From the NCBI GenBank assembly GCA_902540805.1, contig CACBON010000002.1:91322-134184 (forward strand): a stretch of 42,863 bases of DNA, read 5' to 3'. The DNA is from an uncultured Alphaproteobacteria bacterium (lineage in GTDB: Bacteria; Pseudomonadota; Alphaproteobacteria; Methylaequorales; Methylaequoraceae). The notes under the pieces are model-generated. The model was given only the letters and a program-made list of their open reading frames with translations, had not been told where the DNA came from and searched no databases. Every line of letters begins with the position of its first letter. Position 1 is the first letter of the stretch. A program made the position numbers and the translations under genes. Below, piece by piece: positions 34,002 to 42,194 of this stretch.

Positions 34002-34427
34002 TTATCCTTTACCATGATATTTTAAAATTGGTTCAATTTCCTCTTTACTCAGACCAGTAGAAGAGGATATTTCTTCTAGTCCTCTTCCTTGATTAGCCAT
34101 CTGAATAGCTTTTGTAATATTCGAATCACCTTTGTTGGAATCTGCAAGTCTAGAAATTTCAAGATCTAACTTTTCTAATGTATACTTGTAATCATTGAGA
34201 ATTTTTTTTTGTTCTGATAAATTCATCTCTAGTGATCTGAATTCTTCTATTAGGTCTTTAATGGCTCTTTCGAGCATATTAATTCTTTTTGTATTTTGAT
34301 CGTTTTTTAAGTAATCAAATATAAAAGCTGAAACTACGAGAATTAAGAGGAGGATTGTCAAGATTATAATTATAGAGGATACATTGCCCGACGGATCTTT
34401 TTCTATATAGTCTCTAAGGAAATCCAT
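34002..34427 (-). CDS. DUF2802-like membrane-anchored coiled-coil protein
   Basis: The 141-residue sequence has one N-terminal membrane span (SIIIILTILLLILVVSAFIF, about 18-37) and a coiled coil (about 48-95, RINMLERAIKDLIEEFRSLEMNLSEQ). The C-terminal helix-turn-helix-like end is ITKAIQMANQGRGLEEISSSTGLSKEEIEPILKYHG. That final block matches DUF2802, a family often found in flagellar and chemotaxis clusters, with no defined function. It is the last gene of the flgP-flgT-flgAMN run. Confidence 0.65.
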   Translation of the reverse strand: MDFLRDYIEKDPSGNVSSIIIILTILLLILVVSAFIFDYLKNDQNTKRINMLERAIKDLIEEFRSLEMNLSEQKKILNDYKYTLEKLDLEISRLADSNKGDSNITKAIQMANQGRGLEEISSSTGLSKEEIEPILKYHGKG

Positions 34428-34463
34428 CTATACATAATATTATTAAATTTCTTGAACAACAAC

Positions 34464-34742
34464 TTATTTAAATTTTCTATTCTCAATAAATTGTTTAAAC
34501 TCCAGGAAAAGCTTATTGTTAAAATTTTTATTCGAATCCAATTTATTTATTAGTTCTTTAAGCTTTTCTAATCGATTGGAAATTTCTTTTTTGTTAGATG
34601 ATAAGTTGTCAGAGCTAAGCTTGTCACTGATTATTTTAATTAAATTTTGAAGTTGTTCTTCTATTTGGTCAAGTTCCCCTATATTTTGAGTTAAGGAAGC
34701 TTTTTCCAATATTTGAAGTATAGAATCTAACTCTTTTTCCAT
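34464..34742 (-). CDS. FlgN-like helical protein, by position and character
   Basis: This 92-residue, almost entirely helical and charged protein (ELDSILQILEKASLTQN, then LDQIEEQLQNLIKIIS) lies directly after flgM. In many gammaproteobacteria the order is flgA-flgM-flgN, and FlgN is the helical export chaperone for hook-filament junction proteins. Sequence identity to FlgN cannot be judged by eye, and the protein is shorter than the usual 140 residues. The assignment is therefore mainly by synteny; FliT-type chaperones are an alternative. Confidence 0.45.
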   Translation of the reverse strand: MEKELDSILQILEKASLTQNIGELDQIEEQLQNLIKIISDKLSSDNLSSNKKEISNRLEKLKELINKLDSNKNFNNKLFLEFKQFIENRKFK

Positions 34743-34755
34743 TAACTAATGGGGA

Positions 34756-35067
34756 TTATTTCATCTCTTTATAAGCATCGAATAAAGCATCTGCAACCTT
34801 TGATAGATCGACTGGGTAATCACCATTTTTAATCGCTTCTTTAATTCTAGTTGTTGCAACTTTATCAATTGGAGGTTCCTTGGACATACTCTTTATCTTT
34901 TCTTTAGTTATAAACTGTGAAACCTTTCCATTATCATTGCTTGAGTCTGTTTTGGAAGTATTATCAACCTTTTTAACGACAGATTTTGGTACATTTGTAT
35001 TCTGCGATTCTTTTTTTGCATTAGTTACGCTAGAATTCAATGTTTTATTTTTAATTTGGTCTATCAT
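34756..35067 (-). CDS. flgM: Anti-sigma-28 factor FlgM
   Basis: FlgM binds FliA and is exported once the hook is complete, releasing late gene expression. The 103-residue product has a disordered Ser/Asn/Lys-rich N-terminal half. The C-terminal sigma-binding helices follow: DKVATTRIKEAIKNGDYPVDLSKVADALFDAYKEMK, with the family's R-I-x-x-x-I-x-x-G-x-Y motif. fliA is encoded at 42195 in the same window, supporting the call. Confidence 0.85.
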   Translation of the reverse strand: MIDQIKNKTLNSSVTNAKKESQNTNVPKSVVKKVDNTSKTDSSNDNGKVSQFITKEKIKSMSKEPPIDKVATTRIKEAIKNGDYPVDLSKVADALFDAYKEMK

Positions 35068-35100
35068 ACCTTTTTCCTTAACTTATTAAACGACTAACTA

Positions 35101-35814
35101 TTAATATTGTTTAGTATTTAATATAACTTTTTTTTCATTCTTTGCATATCCAACAATTATTTTCCCACTTTTAACGTTTTTAACCTTTATCATATCCATA
35201 TAGTTAGCATCATTCATTGCTAAACCCTCTTCTTTAATCGTCACAAAGTTTTTATTATTAATAATTGTTACCAGTGAATTCTTTTTAATGAGCCAATCTT
35301 TTTGGAGGTTTGAGTGCTTTAATAATTGATTTGAATTTACACTTTTTTTTAATTTTTTACCCACAATGGCTGATTTATCACTAATAAAGGAGTTTCCGTG
35401 AATGTTTTTTCTTTTGATTATAATTAGATCTTTTTCTTTAATAGTTGTCCCTTTCTCTTTGAAGTTTTTAAGTGCATAAAAATTTGATAATTGTTCTTTT
35501 TTAATTTCTGGTTTCTGCCTATTAACTTTATTCCTGACGATGAATTGCCAAGGATTATTTCCAATACAATTTACTTTAATTAGTCTTGAATTTCCCGATA
35601 TATCATTTATTATAATATTATGAGGTTCGCAAGCTGGATATTTTAAACTTTCTAGGATATTGATGTTTGCTTCTTTTCCATTATTTTCTAACCACTTTTC
35701 GATTAAGGACTTGATTTCAAAGCCCGAAATTGTTGAGGCGAAAGAATCTTTTACAATCAAAAAAATAATGACTGAAGTTTTTAAAAAGATCTGTAAATTA
35801 AAATTAATTGCCAT
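35101..35814 (-). CDS. flgA: Flagellar P-ring assembly chaperone FlgA
   Basis: FlgA is a periplasmic chaperone for the FlgI P-ring. The 237-residue sequence starts with a signal peptide (residues 1-26, ending DSFAS). It has the FlgA N-terminal domain, a SAF-like segment (FKEKGTTIKEKDLIIIKRK) and the C-terminal beta domain with KNSLVTIINNKNFVTIKEEGLAMNDANYMDMIKVKNVKSGKIIVG, the most conserved part of FlgA. ATG 35814 is chosen because the signal peptide starts there; an upstream TTG at 35871 would lie well inside the LysM gene. It overlaps that gene by 11 bp. Confidence 0.88.
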   Translation of the reverse strand: MAINFNLQIFLKTSVIIFLIVKDSFASTISGFEIKSLIEKWLENNGKEANINILESLKYPACEPHNIIINDISGNSRLIKVNCIGNNPWQFIVRNKVNRQKPEIKKEQLSNFYALKNFKEKGTTIKEKDLIIIKRKNIHGNSFISDKSAIVGKKLKKSVNSNQLLKHSNLQKDWLIKKNSLVTIINNKNFVTIKEEGLAMNDANYMDMIKVKNVKSGKIIVGYAKNEKKVILNTKQY

Positions 35815-36223
35815 AAAAATAGATATGGTTAGATTTAGATGAGCTGTTTTGGTTGATTGCGTTTTTTTCATTTTTGACTAAGTTCATTATCTCATTAAGA
35901 GATGGAATTTTTATTTTTTTTCCTGCATATAAAAAATGAGGGTTGTTCCTTACAAATGCATGTTTATTCATTTCAATTATTGAAACTTCAACGATCTTCA
36001 TGTTAAGTCCACTGTTTCCGTAGTATTTATCTAAAATACCACTTAGAGATTCACCACTCTGTACTTCGTGGTTATAGGAATAATTTTGGTTTTTTATAAA
36101 TATATTTTCTTTATTTAAACCTGATCCTGTTACACCTTTGTATTCTAGGACCACAAACGGCTCATTAGATTCAGCTTGTCCAAATAAAAGAAAAAGACTA
36201 ATTATTGTGATTATATATTTCAT
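35804..36223 (-). CDS. Periplasmic LysM (FimV-like) protein in the flagellar operon
   Basis: The 139-residue sequence carries a signal peptide (MKYIITIISLFLLFGQAES). One LysM-like domain follows (about 53-112): NHEVQSGESLSGILDKYYGNSGL, then VRNNPHFLYAGKKIKIPS. This resembles the LysM domain of FimV-type proteins. It probably binds peptidoglycan in the periplasm. It lies between flgT (8 bp) and flgA (overlap). In vibrios the corresponding cluster contains flgO rather than a LysM gene, so this may be an additional or substitute ring component; that is inference. Confidence 0.7.
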   Translation of the reverse strand: MKYIITIISLFLLFGQAESNEPFVVLEYKGVTGSGLNKENIFIKNQNYSYNHEVQSGESLSGILDKYYGNSGLNMKIVEVSIIEMNKHAFVRNNPHFLYAGKKIKIPSLNEIMNLVKNEKNAINQNSSSKSNHIYFYGN

Positions 36224-36231
36224 TTTTGTAC

Positions 36232-37413
36232 CTAATTCATAAATTTAATAATTTTTCCTTTAATTTCTTCTTTTTTATTTAAAGGATTCAAAGGCTCAAC
36301 AGTAGCAGTATTTCCTCTTGAGTCGCTCACCGTTAGAACAATCCATTCGCTCATAGTAATATCCTCAGAATCAGATATAAATCCTACAGTACCTTTTTTT
36401 AACCCTTGATTCAAACCAATTGGAATTATCAATTCATTATTTACAAGTTCAATTTCAGCTCTTAGAGGTTGACATTTTAGATTATCTAAAATTCTATATT
36501 GAATTTTGGAAATACTCTTATCTACAAACTCAATTAATTTATCCTCAGATACTCGAAGAAATGCATCTAAATGCGGATAGCCTGTTTTATTTCCAATCCA
36601 TAAAGAAAATTTGTAATTCAAAGAGTCTAATACTCTGTAATTTGGACCTTCATAAATATTTAAAGTAATGTCTACCATAAGCTCTTTTGATACCCTCGTG
36701 AGTCTACCTTTGGCGTGGTTAAGTTTTATTATTGGATGTAAAGCAAACTCTCCCTGATTTAATGCATTTCTTCTACCCTCCACTAAATTGTTATAGTCAA
36801 GTGATATTGACTTTTTGACAACTTTATTTGGATTAAATGCAATTCTTGAAGAATCTTTTAAATTAATAAAATTAATATTATTTAAATTATTAAAAATCTC
36901 TTTAGAAATTTTTATTGGGAGTTTATCTGTCCACGCAGGAAGTTTGCTTGAAATTGAATAATGTGGTGCTAAGTATGACAGGTTTACGAAATCTCTATTT
37001 GTACAATTAAGAATGTTGTTACTATTTATGTTTACAAGATAAGCTTTGATAGAAACGTTGTAATGAGTATTATCTTGATTTTCTTCAATAATTACAAAAT
37101 CCTTAATAGTTGAAGACGGCCTGATTAAAACGTTTTCATTAAGGTTGGTGTTTGTGTCTACACTAGAATATCCATCAACCTTTGCTCCCCCTTGAAGACT
37201 GGCAAGATAAAGTGCATCCTCAAGTGCTCTTTTTTTGGCAAGATTAACATTGTTATCTATTATCACAGCTCTGCCTTTAGAAAAAACTTCTTTGTAATTA
37301 ATCTCATTTGCTAATAAATAGGTGGATCCTAGAAGAATTACAAAAAGACACGTAAAAAAATAAGCAAGTTGCCTCAAAATTACGTCAAAAGAATTATATT
37401 GGGTTTTTCTCAA
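36232..37413 (-). CDS. flgT: FlgT-like flagellar H-ring protein
   Basis: In Vibrio, FlgT forms the periplasmic H-ring around the basal body and supports high-torque motors. The N-terminal domain reads SKGRAVIIDNNVNLAKKRALEDALYLASLQGGAKVDG, the FlgT-N pattern. The middle domain has NKVVKKSISLDYNNLVEGRRNALNQGEFALHPIIKL. The C-terminal barrel (LIIPIGLNQGLKKGTVGFIS, then TATVEPLNP) also matches. A hydrophobic signal anchor spans about residues 16-34. TTG 37413, preceded by GGA 6 nt upstream, gives 393 residues and is preferred to TTG 37461, which lies inside flgP. Assignment is by pattern, not alignment. Confidence 0.75.
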   Translation of the reverse strand: MRKTQYNSFDVILRQLAYFFTCLFVILLGSTYLLANEINYKEVFSKGRAVIIDNNVNLAKKRALEDALYLASLQGGAKVDGYSSVDTNTNLNENVLIRPSSTIKDFVIIEENQDNTHYNVSIKAYLVNINSNNILNCTNRDFVNLSYLAPHYSISSKLPAWTDKLPIKISKEIFNNLNNINFINLKDSSRIAFNPNKVVKKSISLDYNNLVEGRRNALNQGEFALHPIIKLNHAKGRLTRVSKELMVDITLNIYEGPNYRVLDSLNYKFSLWIGNKTGYPHLDAFLRVSEDKLIEFVDKSISKIQYRILDNLKCQPLRAEIELVNNELIIPIGLNQGLKKGTVGFISDSEDITMSEWIVLTVSDSRGNTATVEPLNPLNKKEEIKGKIIKFMN

Positions 37414-37426
37414 TTTATTTCCTTTT

Positions 37427-37936
37427 TTACATTGATTGTGCTGATCTAAACAGGTATGCAACCATATCTTGATCTATTTCTAAAACTGTTTCGTAAGTAT
37501 CACTTCCAGTTGGATTTATTCTTACTGTTCTGGCACCTCTGATAACGCCTGATACAATGCCTCTAAAAGTGTCATTTTGTACCATTAAATCAATAACGGT
37601 AGTATTACTATCAACTTTCAAACCATGTATTTGTTCTGCAAGTTCTCTCATTGCAGCCATTCTAGCAGATCTGATAGCCATTAATCTTCTTTGCTCTACA
37701 TTTTGTCCGGGTTGAGTTGAAACTACAGCATACCCTGTAGCAGTGAGAGTGGGAAAATTAATCGAAGCCCCGTCTAATAACTCTCTTGTTTTATTAAGTT
37801 GACTGGTTGGCTTTGAATATTCTTCATAATTCTCTTGAGTTTCATTTGAGAAGTTTGAATTTGTAAATCCACTCATCATGTTACCATTACAAGACTGTAC
37901 AAAAATCGCTAAAATAGGTAATAAAAATTTCTTCAT
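37427..37936 (-). CDS. flgP: FlgP-like outer-membrane lipoprotein (LPP20 family)
   Basis: The 169-residue sequence has a lipoprotein signal (MKKFLLPILAIFVQSCN, lipid Cys at 16). The LPP20/FlgP domain follows: LTATGYAVVSTQPGQNVEQRRLMAIRSARMAAMRELAEQIHGLKV, then GIVSGVIRGARTVRINPTGSDTYETVLEID. In Vibrio and Campylobacter, FlgP forms the basal disk or ring beneath the outer membrane. An AAGGA lies 7 nt before the ATG and a sigma-54 motif lies 36-51 bp upstream. It heads the operon flgP-flgT-LysM-flgA-flgM-flgN-like-DUF2802. Confidence 0.82.
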   Translation of the reverse strand: MKKFLLPILAIFVQSCNGNMMSGFTNSNFSNETQENYEEYSKPTSQLNKTRELLDGASINFPTLTATGYAVVSTQPGQNVEQRRLMAIRSARMAAMRELAEQIHGLKVDSNTTVIDLMVQNDTFRGIVSGVIRGARTVRINPTGSDTYETVLEIDQDMVAYLFRSAQSM

Positions 37937-37971
37937 AGTTAAATCCTTCTAAAATTAATTTCGTAATATAG

Positions 37972-37987
37972 TGCATAAATTATGCCA
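37972..37987 (-). promoter_or_regulatory. Sigma-54 promoter for the flgP operon
   Basis: The minus strand reads TGGCATAATTTATGCA. The -24 element is complete, and the -12 element has the invariant GC with one mismatch (ATGCA for TTGCA). The spacing is correct. Transcription would start near 37961, about 25 nt upstream of the flgP ATG. Confidence 0.65.
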
Positions 37988-38025
37988 TTTTGTATTATCA
38001 GATTGAAATGCTTACAGAGTATATA

Positions 38026-38041
38026 TGGCATGTCTCTTGCA
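38026..38041 (+). promoter_or_regulatory. Sigma-54 promoter for flhA-flhF-flhG-fliA
   Basis: TGGCATGTCTCTTGCA matches the -24/-12 consensus at every conserved position with correct spacing. The predicted start is near 38052, giving a leader of about 75 nt before flhA. It is divergent from the flgP promoter, with 38 bp between the two elements. Confidence 0.75.
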
Positions 38042-38067
38042 TCTCTTTCTGTATGATTTTTAAACAT

Positions 38068-38096
38068 AAAAAAACCAGCTTTTCTTGGCTTTTTTT
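38068..38096 (+). terminator. T-tailed hairpin in the flhA leader
   Basis: Seven A followed by CCAG pair with TTGG and seven T, with one bulged C and a 6-nt loop. It resembles a weak intrinsic terminator, yet no gene ends here. It lies between the predicted sigma-54 start and flhA, so it might attenuate flhA or might be chance in AT-rich DNA. Confidence 0.3.
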
Positions 38097-38126
38097 GGTC
38101 AGAATTTTGACACAAAGGATTTATTA

Positions 38127-40268
38127 ATGGATCTAGTGCTTAAAACATTCCAAAAAGAGAACTTTTTGAGTTTTGCTAGAACTTTCAGTATCCCCATTGG
38201 AATAATGATCTTAATTGCTATGATGGTTATTCCATTACAGCCATGGATGTTAGATATTTTATTTACCTCCAATCTACTTGTTTCTTTATTAGTTTTGATG
38301 GTTGCTTTGCAGACTTTTAGGCCGCTTGATTTTTCAAGTTTCCCAACAGTTTTGCTATTTGCAACGGTTTTAAGATTAGGACTTAACGTAGCATCAACCC
38401 GTGTAATTTTAAAATCTGGTCATAATGGGACAGATTCAGCAGGATCAATAATTGAAGCTTTTGGAGAATTTGTAATGTCTGGAAGTTATGCAGTTGGTTT
38501 ATTTGTTTTCTCCATTTTAGTTATTATTAATTTAATTGTAATAACAAAAGGAGCTGGAAGAGTTTCTGAAGTAGCAGCTAGATTTACCCTAGATGCAATG
38601 CCTGGGAAACAAATGGCTATCGACGCTGATTTGAATGCAGGAATTATTACAAGTGAAGAAGCCAAGGGTAGAAGAAATGAAATAGCAAAAGAAGGAGAGT
38701 TTTATGGTGCGATGGATGGGGCTGCAAAATTTGTAAAAGGAGATGCTATAGCTGGAATATTAATTTTAGTTATTAACATAATTGGCGGACTTATAATAGG
38801 TTCAGTCATGCACGATCTGACTATAAGTGAGTCGGCTGAAACATATATACTTCTTACGGTAGGGGATGGTCTTGTTGCACAAATTCCATCATTGTTACTC
38901 GCAATGGCTACGGCTACTATCGTAACTAGAATATCATCCGATAACAATGATTTGGCGGGACAGATATCGAAACAGATGGGCTTATCGAAAGCATGGGTCC
39001 CAGTTTCAGCTGTTCTACTTCTTTTTGGTTTGGTTCCAGGTATGCCAAATACATTATTTTTGATTGGTGCATTTATATCAGGATTAATAGCTTGGTTTAC
39101 CTCCAAAAGTGATGGATTAAATCAAAGCGAAGAACAAACAGAACAAAAAAATGAAGAAGAAAATATCGGAAACATTGAAATTGATGAAGTGTCTGACAAT
39201 GCCTCAATATCTCTTGATCTGGGTTATGGTCTAATATCATTAGTAGATTCAACTGATAAAAAATCAGCTGGACCATTAATTTCAAAAATTACTAGTATTA
39301 GAAAACAAGTTTCAAAAGATTTGGGTTTTGTAATTCCAAATGTCAGAGTAAAAGATGATTTATCTTTAGATGCAAATTCATACAAAATTAGGATTGGACA
39401 TACAATTGTCGCCGAGGATAAAATCTACGTTGATAGAAAACTTGCAATGCCTGGGGATGAAACGCAAATCAAAATTCAAGGAATACAAGTTAAAGATCCA
39501 TCTTTTGGATTAGATGCGGTTTGGATAGAACAGCATTTAGTTGCTAAAGCCGAGTCCAATCATTACATGGTTATTGAACCTGAAGCAGTTGTAGGCACTC
39601 ATCTAAATCAAATTTTGTTGAAGTATGCAGGAGAATTAATAAGTCAAGATGATGTACAGTCCCTTCTTGATAATTTGTCAAAAACACACCCGCAGCTAGT
39701 TCAATCTGTTATCCCAAAACTTGTCCCATTACATTACCTCACAATTATTTTAAGAAATTTATTAGTTGAGAGAGTACCTATCAACGACTTAAAAAAAATA
39801 CTTGAAGCTTTGTCTAACTTATCTGATAAAAAACTCAGTCCAGACGAATTATCTGAAGCAGTAAGACCGGCAATTTCTTCACTACTAATACAAAAGATAT
39901 CAAATGTGAATGAACCACTTGACGTAATTACTTTCAATCCTGAATTTGAACAAATGTTGATATCTATGACAAAAAAAAGTGGTTCAGATGGGCTTTTGAT
40001 TGACCCATCATTAGCTAAACAAATGATAAAATCGATTATTGACGTAGGAGAAAAATCTTCAGCAACAGGAAACTCTTTAGTTGTAGTAACCTCTCCAATT
40101 GTAAGAAAGGACTTGTCAATTTTATTACGTCAACATGTAGAAGATATTGTTGTGCTTTCATTTACTGAGTTACCTGAAAACAAAAGAGTAAAAGTTATAG
40201 CAACAATAGGAGAACAGATAAAAACAGAAAATAAAAAGGAGCAAAAAAATGAAAACACAACTATTTAA
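38127..40268 (+). CDS. flhA: Flagellar export apparatus protein FlhA
   Basis: FlhA is the major gate of the flagellar type III export system. The 713-residue product has eight N-terminal membrane spans, the conserved FLPD loop (AARFTLDAMPGKQMAIDADLNAGIITSEEAKGRR), and a C-terminal cytosolic domain (from about residue 360) with EPEAVVGTHLNQILLKYAGELISQDDVQSLLDNL. ATG 38127 has AAGGA 7 nt upstream and begins at the usual place; TTG 38085 lacks a Shine-Dalgarno. flhF starts within its last 20 bp. Confidence 0.96.
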   Translation: MDLVLKTFQKENFLSFARTFSIPIGIMILIAMMVIPLQPWMLDILFTSNLLVSLLVLMVALQTFRPLDFSSFPTVLLFATVLRLGLNVASTRVILKSGHNGTDSAGSIIEAFGEFVMSGSYAVGLFVFSILVIINLIVITKGAGRVSEVAARFTLDAMPGKQMAIDADLNAGIITSEEAKGRRNEIAKEGEFYGAMDGAAKFVKGDAIAGILILVINIIGGLIIGSVMHDLTISESAETYILLTVGDGLVAQIPSLLLAMATATIVTRISSDNNDLAGQISKQMGLSKAWVPVSAVLLLFGLVPGMPNTLFLIGAFISGLIAWFTSKSDGLNQSEEQTEQKNEEENIGNIEIDEVSDNASISLDLGYGLISLVDSTDKKSAGPLISKITSIRKQVSKDLGFVIPNVRVKDDLSLDANSYKIRIGHTIVAEDKIYVDRKLAMPGDETQIKIQGIQVKDPSFGLDAVWIEQHLVAKAESNHYMVIEPEAVVGTHLNQILLKYAGELISQDDVQSLLDNLSKTHPQLVQSVIPKLVPLHYLTIILRNLLVERVPINDLKKILEALSNLSDKKLSPDELSEAVRPAISSLLIQKISNVNEPLDVITFNPEFEQMLISMTKKSGSDGLLIDPSLAKQMIKSIIDVGEKSSATGNSLVVVTSPIVRKDLSILLRQHVEDIVVLSFTELPENKRVKVIATIGEQIKTENKKEQKNENTTI

Positions 40269-41394
40269 AGCTAGAGACATGAAAACAGCAATGAATTTAG
40301 TCAATGATGAATACGGAGAAAGAGCCATTATCTTATCTACAAAAAAAAATAATGGTGTTATTGAAGTTGAAGCGTCTGATAATGACGATGTTATTGAAAC
40401 TCATAAAAAGAAAGTAGAAGAAAAGAAAAATTTTTCAAAAGTGTTCAATAAAGAAATAAATATACCTACTAAAGAAACATCGTCTAAAAAAGACAACATT
40501 TCTTATTTTGGTAGTAGGGAATCAACTAAAAGCACTAATGACAAAATCGATTCTCGAATGCTTGAAAAAATCCAGATTCAACTTGAATCACTGAAAGATG
40601 AAATGAATAAGATGATAATAACTGATCAATCAGGTATTTCTGATAAATTATCTCACTTCACACCCATTAGATTAAGGCAAGAAAAGTTCTTACCTGAAAT
40701 AATTAATAAATTAAGTTATTCTTTTATTGGAAAAAATCTAGAGGAAGGCAGAGTGTCTTTTTTTAGAGAGTTATCAAAAAAATTAGCATCAGATGATTTC
40801 CCCAGATTGTTGAATTCTAAAAATATCTTTATTTTTGGTAATTCCGGATCAGGAAAATCTACTCTATCTGCTAAAATTGCCTCTTTCTTGTCAGATAAGA
40901 AAAACACTAAAAATATTCATTTTTATGATGTTACAAATTCTTGTACTGGAAATTCAGACACATTAAGATCTTATAGTAGAGTTTTAGGCTTTCCTGTTAA
41001 AGATTATAATTTTTTTAATTTTAATAAACAAACTGAGGATGATGATATAAACATTTTTGATATTTCAGGGGATATTAATTTTGGAGTACAAAAAATCAAA
41101 GAGATAAAAAATTCATTTCCGTCCTTCAATTTTTGCTCTATATTGACATTACCAAGTGGATCAAATTCTGAAATGATAGATGGATTAAGTGATAAAGTCT
41201 CTAACATAAGACCTATGGTAGCAGTTACAAAATTGGATGAGTGTTGGGTAGGCGCTGAAGAGTTTTCTTCCTTAGCCAAGAATAATTCAAGAATTGGTAT
41301 TGTCACTGGTACAAAGGTATTAATTGATTCAATAATAGAAGCAAACGAAAACTCACTAACAAAATATATGAAAGAGAATTTTAAAGGTGTCTGA
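40249..41394 (+). CDS. flhF: FlhF-like SRP-type GTPase with degenerate G motifs
   Basis: FlhF places the flagellum at the pole and is an SRP-family GTPase. The N-terminal B domain matches (FKARDMKTAMNLVNDEYGERAIILSTKK, residues 6-33). A long linker leads to NIFIFGNSGSGKSTLSAKIAS (P-loop 197-205), and G4 TKLDE is intact (327-331). The G2 DTYR region is YDVTNSCTGNSDT and the G3 DTAGR region is DISGD (271-275), so residues used for hydrolysis in typical FlhF are changed. An AGGAG precedes the ATG, which lies inside flhA. Nucleotide binding is plausible; hydrolysis is doubtful. Confidence 0.85.
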   Translation: MKTQLFKARDMKTAMNLVNDEYGERAIILSTKKNNGVIEVEASDNDDVIETHKKKVEEKKNFSKVFNKEINIPTKETSSKKDNISYFGSRESTKSTNDKIDSRMLEKIQIQLESLKDEMNKMIITDQSGISDKLSHFTPIRLRQEKFLPEIINKLSYSFIGKNLEEGRVSFFRELSKKLASDDFPRLLNSKNIFIFGNSGSGKSTLSAKIASFLSDKKNTKNIHFYDVTNSCTGNSDTLRSYSRVLGFPVKDYNFFNFNKQTEDDDINIFDISGDINFGVQKIKEIKNSFPSFNFCSILTLPSGSNSEMIDGLSDKVSNIRPMVAVTKLDECWVGAEEFSSLAKNNSRIGIVTGTKVLIDSIIEANENSLTKYMKENFKGV

Positions 41395-42184
41395 TTCAAT
41401 TGCAATAACAAGTGGAAAAGGAGGGGTTGGTAAAACGACTTTTGCTGTTAATCTATCAATTGCCCAAAGAAAGTTCACAGACCAGGTTTTTCTTCTAGAT
41501 ACTGATATGGGTATGGCCAATTCCCACGTTCTTTTAGGAGTAAATCCTGAATTTAGTATTTCAGATATTATTTCTGGGGAAAAACAAATATCAGAAATTA
41601 TAGAGAATTACAGGAAAGGAATTGATTTAATCTCTGGGGGAACTGCTTCTAATAATCTACTTAATCTTGAAAATGTTAAGAGGTATTCAATTTTAAACGA
41701 AATTGATAATCACCTAAAAGGTTTTAAAAATGTTAAATTAATGGTGGATATTGCAGCTGGTGCTGAAGACAATGCACTTGTTTTCTCCATGGCTTGCGAT
41801 CGTATATTAATTGTAATTGTTGGAGAACCAACAAGTTTTGTGGACTCATATGCTTTGATTAAAGCATTACATTCTAAATCATCTTTTAAAAATTACTGTA
41901 TTGCAGTTAATCAAGTGGATAATGATAGTCATGGAAAAGATTTGTTTGAAAAATTCCAATCAATTACATCAAAATTTTTGGATGTAAATTTGCATTATGT
42001 TGGATGTGTTAAAAGTTCTCAGAAAATAAGAAAATCCATTGTTGATAGAAAGCCTATAAGTATTAGTGAACCAAAGTCTGAAATTTCTCAGTCATTTTTG
42101 AGAATTGCCAAGAATATCAACCAAACGCCGTCAAACGAATGGGGAGGATTAACTTTTCTTTCAAAAGTCCAAAAAAGAGCGTAA
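41387..42184 (+). CDS. flhG: FlhG (FleN/YlxH) MinD-type ATPase
   Basis: FlhG limits flagellar number with FlhF. The 265-residue sequence opens almost at the deviant Walker A (SGKGGVGKTTF, residues 9-19) and has LLDTDMGMANSHVLLGV (switch I) and LMVDIAAGAEDNA (switch II). A GTG start inside flhF is used; an upstream in-frame TGA at 41369 prevents a longer N-terminus. Only about 5 residues precede the first strand, so the N-terminal DQAxxLR helix that stimulates FlhF GTPase in well-studied systems is missing. Confidence 0.88.
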   Translation: MSDSIAITSGKGGVGKTTFAVNLSIAQRKFTDQVFLLDTDMGMANSHVLLGVNPEFSISDIISGEKQISEIIENYRKGIDLISGGTASNNLLNLENVKRYSILNEIDNHLKGFKNVKLMVDIAAGAEDNALVFSMACDRILIVIVGEPTSFVDSYALIKALHSKSSFKNYCIAVNQVDNDSHGKDLFEKFQSITSKFLDVNLHYVGCVKSSQKIRKSIVDRKPISISEPKSEISQSFLRIAKNINQTPSNEWGGLTFLSKVQKRA

Positions 42185-42194
42185 GCTATCAATT

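Noticed and set aside
37414-37461. FlgT start at TTG 37461
   Set aside because: It lies inside flgP and adds a Cys/His-rich segment without conservation; TTG 37413 has a nearby GGA Shine-Dalgarno and precedes the signal anchor.
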